A stretch of DNA of 64,000 nt. Source: Lineus longissimus. Its lineage: Eukaryota > Nemertea > Pilidiophora > Heteronemertea > Lineidae. Made by a program: the position numbers and the translations under genes. Under the pieces are notes generated by a model. That model ran no database searches, was not told the DNA's origin, and was given only the letters and a program-made list of their open reading frames with translations. Shown piece after piece: positions 57,201-64,000 of this stretch. How positions within the stretch are numbered: position 1 is the first letter of the stretch; each line of letters begins with the position of its first letter. The stretch lies in NCBI RefSeq assembly GCF_910592395.1, contig NC_088312.1, positions 868,001 through 932,000 of the forward strand. The letters are read 5' to 3'.

Positions 57201-60200
57201 TCACTTCCCCTTGATTTCTTCAGAGTCGCCCAGAACATTATCTTCCTCCTCCTCGACTGCGACATTATGCTGTTTGTCCCAGAGTTCTGAATACAAGCTG
57301 GCAGGATTTGTTAGCAGCTGATAATGAGTACCTTTTTCTACAATTTGTCCATTACCTAAAACGTAAATCTCATCAGCATCGACGACGGTTGATAATCGAT
57401 GGGCTATCACAATTGTGGTTCGGTTCTGGGTGACAGATTTCAAGGACTGGAGGATATTCTGTAAATATACATAAATACATTTGTAGTTTGGTGAATCATT
57501 AATAAAGCAATAATGCAGATTTGGGACGAAAAGTTGTGTTCTGAGAGCCTTTTTCTCCCATCGCCCACCCCACGGGACCAACACGCTTAATAAGGCCCAG
57601 GAGACTATCAGCTAAGAGAAAGACAAAGTTCTATCCTGTAGAATGAGTACATCAGTTGATTGTGTGAAGTTGAAACTTCAACATGCCCATACCTGTTCTG
57701 TGATAGAATCCAACGAAGAGGTTGCTTCATCGTACACTAGAATGCAAGGGTCCTTCAATATGGCACGGGCAATGGCAATTCTCTGCTTCTCACCACCTGC
57801 ACAGAAATAAATGAATAGTGAAATGACACGAAAACCTTAGCTTCACCTGTACTGACCTCCTTCATCGATCATCTATGTTTCCAATAGAACAGAGTCTAAA
57901 TTGCTGGTCTGACCAAAAGGATCAGAACATCTCACAAAACGATAACAGACGAAGTGCTACCACAGAACATATCACTTGACATTATCTATCTTCTTCCAAC
58001 ACCACTCTGCATGTCCCATTGCTTACCAGAAAGTTTGGCACCCTTCTCCCCAACCTGTGTATCATAGCCCTGAGGCATCTTCAAGATGGCATTATGAATA
58101 TCAGCCAGTTTCGCAGCTTCGTGGATATCTTCTTCCAATTTGTTGACATTTCCGTATGCTATATTGTAGTAGACCGTGTTATGGAACATAGCTTGATCCT
58201 GAAGGAGACGAGGCAATGACGATCAAGGCCATTTCAAGACATAATGACAAGCTAATGCTGGAGCAGGACGCCATCATGATCCACTTAAGATAGGGTAGAT
58301 TGTGATCACCATAATATCCTCTCAGACTACTTCTTGATTGGAGAGGCAATAGGCTAATGAACTGAGCTTAGTACCCGACCATAATGCCTTGCAACAGATG
58401 CTCTGAAGGGCTAATGCAAAAGGAGATGAGCCCTGAACATCACCAAACTCACCTGGGGCACAACACCGATAGTTTTTCTAAGTGACTCTAACTTCACATC
58501 TCGTATGTCTTGTCCATTGATTAGAACACGTCCTTGTAGAGGGTCATAAAACCGGAAAAGCAGCCGTACGATGGTAGACTTTCTGGAAAGAGAATGATGG
58601 AAAATGACGTCATGAAATACTTTAAACTCTTTAACCGAGATCCACCAGTCACTTATGAACACTTCCTCACCCATATCCACCAGTCACTTATGAACACTTC
58701 CTCACCCATATCCACCAGTAATCCCCAACCAAGATCCACCAGTCACCGATGAACACTTCCTTACCCAGATCCACTCCCTCCAACAAATGCAATTTTCTTT
58801 CCGCTTGGAATAGTAAACGACAGATTGTCGAAGATCTTGTGGTCATCATCGTAGGCAAACTTCACATTTTCGAATCTGATTTCTGAATGGTCACGAGTTG
58901 TTTCTAAAGGAAGAGCATCAGGTTTGTCCTGAAAGAATAACCAAGCAATAATTACAAATCAAGACATGAACTTCGCAGAAATTGTCCCTTCTCTGGGGTT
59001 CTTTAGGACTAGACCGATTGTAAGTTACCGGGTACTTTAATCTCAATGAAAAGATACTCAAAAACTTGCACAAGGGCTGGAGATGACTACAGGAATAATT
59101 TGATGAAAGGTTTGCAACAAAAAAGGCATCTCTAACTGTATTGGTAAAACTTATTTGAAAGTGACGTTTGATCAAACTAATGCTAAAACTAGGCCTACTT
59201 GTACTCTACCTACTGTGATATTGGCTTTGATATACAATAAGTTAAACATCAGCTGCATGTCCGTCAACGATTGTCTGAAGTCTCTGTAGGCAGATCCAAG
59301 AAAGTTCAAGGGCAGTGAGAGCTGGAAGAGGAGACCGTTACACATCACAAGGTCTCCAACAGTCATTGTACCTACAATACACAAACAACGAAGAAAAACA
59401 GAATGAGAAAAAGAAGCATGCAACATAAAGCTGCCTTTGGCTGGGAAGCAAAACAAGACATTAACCGATAATCTCTTTTTTGTTGATTCTCTTAGGCTGC
59501 AGTGTATAAGAGTGGAGGCCAGGCATGACACAAAGTGACACCAAGTCAGAAATGGCACAATCGATTTTGAGGGTTTTAGCTCCTTCTAAGTAACACATTA
59601 ACCACCAGATTGTGATATTAGCCCACCCTGGCACAGCCACTCATGATTCATGCGAGTCCCTGGCACACCTTTTTGTCTGGTACACCAGCAGTATAATGCC
59701 CCATGAGGCTCCTTGAATGATGCAATTTTCAAAACGTCTTCCGTCTACAACTTAACGTACTCACCAGCAACGATGCCTTTACTGGCCAGCACCATGATAG
59801 CTGTTATACCAACACTGAAGATGGCATTCTGTCCCCAGTTGAGCAATGCGAGTGTTGTGCTCGTCTTCAATGACGCATCTTGGTAATGTTTCAAAACTTT
59901 GTCATAACGAGCCAATTCAAACTTCTCATTATTGAAATACTGAAAAGGAAAAAAGATATTTCATTATTCACAATGGAGACTAAAACATGGATGTGCTTAA
60001 ACAGCAATCATATCAGTGGGTTCCTTTTTCGCATTCAAAATTAGCAAGCCATGTTGCACTTGCAACTAGAAGTCAATGAACAAACATTACTAATATCCTC
60101 CCCCTACATGTAGCTTCTATCTTAATCTCCTTCCTTGTTTGCTGTAAGTATGAAGACTCTGAAAGAACATGTGTAGAGCTGGCAGGATAACAGGCTGAGG

Positions 60201-62702
60201 GTGTCAGAACCGAAGGCAAAGCATATCCATCAGATTATTGGCACACACTGAGAATTGCGACTCACTTTTACTGTTTCATAGTTTAGCAATGAGTCGACAG
60301 CTTGATTACCAGCCTCTTGGTCCGCTTTATTCATCGCCACCCGAAACTTGGTCCTCCACTGTGTAATGCCAAGTGTGAAGAGAGCATAGCTGGCAATGCA
60401 ACCAACAGCGACCAGGGCATACTGACCACCGCATTTGTAATACTGAAACAAGGAGGACACATGAAGTTGGCAGAGATAAGATGCCTTCACAGTGATCTTG
60501 AACTTTAATACAAACAAGTCCCATAAGTAAAAATGATTGTGTTTTATAAAAGGTGTTGGTATCTGTAGCCCTGTCACTTGCCTATCCAGTAACATAAAGA
60601 AGGAGGCCCATGGCAACTGAGGCCACCTCCAAATGGGTCCCTCTTTTGTTTACTTACCAAAATACTGCTGACCAAAGCCACCTCGAAAACTGTAGGCACC
60701 ACATTAAAGACAAGAGCAGTGAGGGCAACCTGGATACCCCTCGTCCCTCGATCTATCGCCTTGGATAATGCACCAGTTTGCCGCGTGACGTGAAAACTGT
60801 AGTCAAGGTTATGTAGATGGAGGAAAATCTTGTTAGCAACCCGCCGGATAGAATCTTGAGCCACCTTTGCCCACACTGCATTCCTCAGCTCGCTGCAGAG
60901 GGCAGCACCCGCCCTGGCTACTCCATCTGAGGTGAACAAGAAACACAAGTTAAAGTAACCTTGTTTATATTCATAAGACCACCACAGAAGCCTGAACCTT
61001 GCACTTGACTATGCTACGTCGAAACATCATAATATGTCAGTAAAACAGATTGTGCGGACACTAACAGTCACAGTCTTGAGTAGATAAGGACAGAGCTACT
61101 AAATATTTCCTCGCCATGTTATTTCATGACTGAAACTACTAGCCTATCGGGCAAGTCGGGTGAAAGGTGACAGGTTAGCTAACAGTTTTATGGCATTCCT
61201 GGTTGGTTTTCCGATTCACTTACATCCTATGAGTAATGCAGTAGCCATGGTGATGATGGTATTCTGCGGTGTTGCAAGGCTTAGGATGTTATTGGGATCA
61301 TTTAGGTAGTCCACGACATATTTGAAGAGGAATGGAACTTGCACATTCAATATCTAGAAAAGACAATGAAACTCTGTCAAAAAACAGTAGCATTACAATA
61401 TCATGTAACCATGTTACCGTGTACATCGTAACCCTTTTAAATGATTAATCTCCATCACTGATTCTAAGATGGGCACGAAATTCGGTTTTACCTCTCACTC
61501 AAAAAACATCTCTCACCTTGATGACCATTGGTGACTCACCTTAGAGCCAAAGAGTAAACCAATAGCAATGACTACTCTGACTCTTATTCCCTTCCTGTTC
61601 TTTGGCCAAACAAAACCAATCATAGCTTTCACAATCTCCACACCCTTGACCTCTTGAGCCTGATTCATGTTCTTCACTACATTTGGAGTCCATGTTGATG
61701 TACCAGGGTGAAAGCAATCACGCTTTTTGGAACGAAAGAGGTTTTGTTTTATCTGAAATTAATAGTGAATTGAAGAAAAATTACGCAATACAGGCAAAAG
61801 AGGGGGGAGTTTTGAAATGCGCCTCAACATTTTACTGAATAGTCTGGCTATTTCTGGAGAAAACTCCCTTTTTAAGTCAATTACATGACTATATGTCCCG
61901 AGTTATAAAATTCTGTAATACATGACTTACCCTTGCAAATAAGCTTTTCTGTGACGCTGGAGGAACTGGTAGTCTTTTGAATCCATTTTCAGAAGATGAA
62001 GATTGCTGCCTGATTGGTGGTCCAACCTAAAACAAAGGAAAAAGAACCCCAAATTATAATTCACTTTCATGTACCAGGTTACCTGATATGCAGTCTGGCA
62101 ATCTCAATCTACAGCGGTAATGATGTTCATTCACCAGTTTGGGTAGCTTTACACAACGTCAAATTCCTTGATGCATGATTGGTTGACCTTTGCGGTCTGA
62201 TATTCCATATGATTTCTCAGTGGTGACAGTATTGCATGTAGCCTAGTCAGTCGTGTCGCGTACCCGTAATATAAATATACAGTCAACAGTGAGTGATTGC
62301 AGGATTTGGCCATTAAGTATTATTAGCACGCGTGTAGGCCTATAGCTCACATAGAGTCATACACTTCACAACACTACAGAGAATACACTATCCCACACTA
62401 TTTATACACTACCCCATGACATAGGCCTGGATAGCCTTGTCAGTCATGACTCATAGTCAGTGTGTGTCACTACAGACACACACAGTCGTCACAGTTTAAA
62501 AAAGTTAATATTTTCTCACCTGAAATACTCGACTTTTTGGAAAGGAGGTAGTAAAGAAATTATTTTTCGATGTTAGGCTCCGTAGAATGGGACATTTGGC
62601 TACACTTGTTCCATTCTGATGGGACCAACATTTTATATTTGAGACCCAGGCAGCATTTGATCTGCACAGCAGACCACTTTTTACAGATAGCATTACGGCC
62701 AT
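57201..62702 (-). CDS. ABCB7: ABCB7, mitochondrial ABC half-transporter
   Basis: Thirteen exons, high to low: 62702-62520, 62026-61931, 61752-61540, 61353-61224, 60926-60658, 60442-60266, 59939-59765, 59371-59214, 58928-58765, 58582-58453, 58198-58027, 57796-57693, 57458-57201. Phases close to 742 residues, close to about 752 in human. It exports a glutathione-linked sulfur or iron-sulfur species from mitochondria for cytosolic Fe-S protein assembly and sits in the inner membrane as a homodimer. The N-terminus is basic and Ser-rich, like a mitochondrial presequence. The membrane domain (about 95-450) has [26 protein letters not shown] and [18 protein letters not shown]. The ATPase domain has Walker A GGSGSGKST (split by an intron after residue 521), Q-loop VVPQDQ, signature LSGGEKQR, Walker [13 protein letters not shown] and H-loop [13 protein letters not shown]. 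The tail is acidic ([10 protein letters not shown]) and lacks the Cys-rich human ending. The ATG chosen is the first in frame, at 62702. Confidence 0.97.
58640..58765. repeat. ~42-bp tandem repeat covering an ABCB7 splice donor
   Basis: Three to four units of CCAGTCACTTATGAACACTT plus CCTCACCCATATCCA lie in the intron after the Walker A exon. The unit at 58738-58775 includes the last bases of that exon and its donor. The others carry GG|GTGAGG donor-like sites on the minus strand in the same place. Confidence 0.85.
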
Positions 62703-63073
62703 TACAAAACGCAACTCATCGCGGGAGTAGGGAAGAAATGCACTGCATTCTGCATTGTAAAAAAATTATTGTCAATCTGGTGCGCGAGACTTAATTATTC
62801 TCCCTGGTGGACGAATTTTAAACCAAAATAATTAGGTCAAAAATCCTCCGCGGTATTCGTTGATTTTGTAAGCAAGTTATAGCCAATGTACAATAAAGTT
62901 TAAGGTAAAATTTGTGAATTACTTTTAAATTCAACCGTTTAATATTCACATTATGCAATCAGCGCTTTTGCTACAATAAACTATATTTTCATATTTCGAC
63001 CTGATTATTGTAGCTGAGTAAATCGGCTCAGATAATAAAGGTCCCGCATGGCCTTTCGCTTTGTTTTTTTCCA
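62703..63073. promoter_or_regulatory. Probable bidirectional promoter of ABCB7 and UPRT
   Basis: Only 371 bp separate the ABCB7 start codon (minus) from the UPRT start codon (plus). The space must hold both 5' UTRs and at least the core promoters. No TATA box is obvious; the sequence is AT-rich with a CCGCGG site near 62849. Confidence 0.65.
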
Positions 63074-64000
63074 ATGAAAACAAACGGTATGGAGCCGGAT
63101 TTGATCCAAGAATCGCAAAAATTGCCTGACGAAACTAAATATGGACCTCATATACGGCTTATTCCCCAGACAGATCAAGTAAAAGAGCTACAAACAGTGC
63201 TAAGGGATCGGTAAGTCGGCTTCGATTTCGTCATATTTTTGTTTTCATCATGCAATGTACATAGGGGGCCTATACTGCATGGTGCAGTGCATGACGAGGG
63301 GGCGGGGGGGTTAGGGGGCATGAAGGAGTATTATAGTAAGGGCTCTTAGAGGGAACAAGCTTACAATGGCCTTTTTAGAAGAACCCAAGGCCGAAGCAAG
63401 AAGAAGTTTGTTTGGGCGCTTTAATCTAATTATCCATGAACATTCATCCATTTCAGAACAACATCAAGAGGAGACTTTATATTTTTTGCGGACAGATTGG
63501 TGAGTAAACACTAAAACAGATTCTATGATTTTGAAAATGCAATGTTGTATTGTTTGTATTATATTGACAACTTTTATAAATTTCTAGTCTTTGTACACAG
63601 CTGAAAAGTAATGTAAAAATAACCACAAAGTGATTGCCTGGCGTTAGCTCATCCCTTTGTACTGGTACAGCTACTCAGTTGGATGACATTTGCCGCAAAT
63701 ATATTTATAGCTAGGCTTCTTAGCAATGGATCATAGTCATGCTGATGCTGCAACCAAGTCTATTTATACGCTTGGTGCTAGCAGTGTAGGTTTGTGGGGA
63801 TTGGGAGGAATGTCTTGATTGTGACAACATTGCTGATGACCTTTCCTTTGTGGGTAATGGGTAGTGCTGGATTGCACTTACAGGTTTTGTTGGAATGAAG
63901 GGAATGTGAGATTAGTTGACAAATTCTTCTTGGAAATGTTAGCATGTCCTTCTGTTCTCATTTCAGATTCGCTTGGTTGTAGAAGAAGGCCTGAACCAGC
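63074..64000 (+). CDS. UPRT: UPRT, uracil phosphoribosyltransferase homologue (5' part)
   Basis: Three exons are visible: 63074-63210, 63457-63499 and 63967 onward, cut by the window end. The join gives YGPHIRLIPQTDQVKELQ, then TSRGDFIFFADRLIRLVVEE and GLNQ, which is the start of the phosphoribosyltransferase fold of animal UPRT. In microbes the enzyme converts uracil and PRPP to UMP. The animal homologue keeps the fold, but its catalytic activity has been questioned. The N-terminal extension before the conserved block is only about 25 residues, shorter than in human. The PRPP-binding and uracil-binding motifs lie beyond the window, so activity cannot be judged. Confidence 0.92.

Overview
The window is a piece of animal nuclear DNA. 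Every real gene is split by GT-AG introns, proteins match animal-specific families, and the introns are full of non-LTR retrotransposon, foldback and tRNA-derived repeats. The gene set and repeat style suggest a marine invertebrate bilaterian; the sequence alone does not let me name the species. All exon structures below were built by hand from splice sites, reading phase and family similarity, and the phases of every multi-exon gene called complete close exactly.

Layout from left to right. Positions 1-1614 hold the 3' part of a CR1-like non-LTR retrotransposon. Positions 2637-19824 (+) hold a Rabin8/RAB3IP-type Rab guanine-exchange factor of 603 residues with one 12.5 kb intron that carries several foldback elements. 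Positions 24483-30537 (+) hold a DEG/ENaC-family sodium channel of 942 residues with an extra ~450-residue helical block in its extracellular part. Its stop codon lies at the edge of a 30-bp minisatellite (30541-31110) whose unit looks like a copy of the coding end. Positions 31366-37375 (-) hold an SLC22 organic-ion transporter of 574 residues, convergent with the channel.

The middle (37592-39095) is a ~1.5 kb inverted repeat with ~665-bp arms. Two small CD225/dispanin membrane proteins follow on the minus strand (40174-40599 and 42324-44606), then a divergent gene for a four-helix membrane protein (47205-49764, +). All three carry a V-I-hydrophobic-V/I-Q motif ahead of their membrane segments. 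The first intron of the four-helix gene contains a Harbinger-type DNA transposon relic with 74-bp terminal repeats, TAA target duplications and remnants of both a MADF-like and a transposase frame.

Positions 49765-56750 have no confident gene. They hold a 117-bp-arm palindrome, a recurring ~60-bp motif, an 836-bp tandem duplication with 179-bp subunits and a degenerate ~50-bp minisatellite. The right end has a complete ABCB7 gene (57201-62702, -; 742 residues, mitochondrial iron-sulfur-linked ABC half-transporter) head to head with the first exons of UPRT (63074 to the window end, +). Only 371 bp separate the two start codons, so a shared promoter is likely; the two genes are also neighbours in human Xq13 as far as I recall.

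The most unusual items are the enlarged DEG/ENaC channel with its stop-codon-spanning minisatellite, the long inverted repeat, the Harbinger relic, the ABCB7-UPRT pair, and a small repeat that copies the splice donor next to the ABCB7 Walker A motif.
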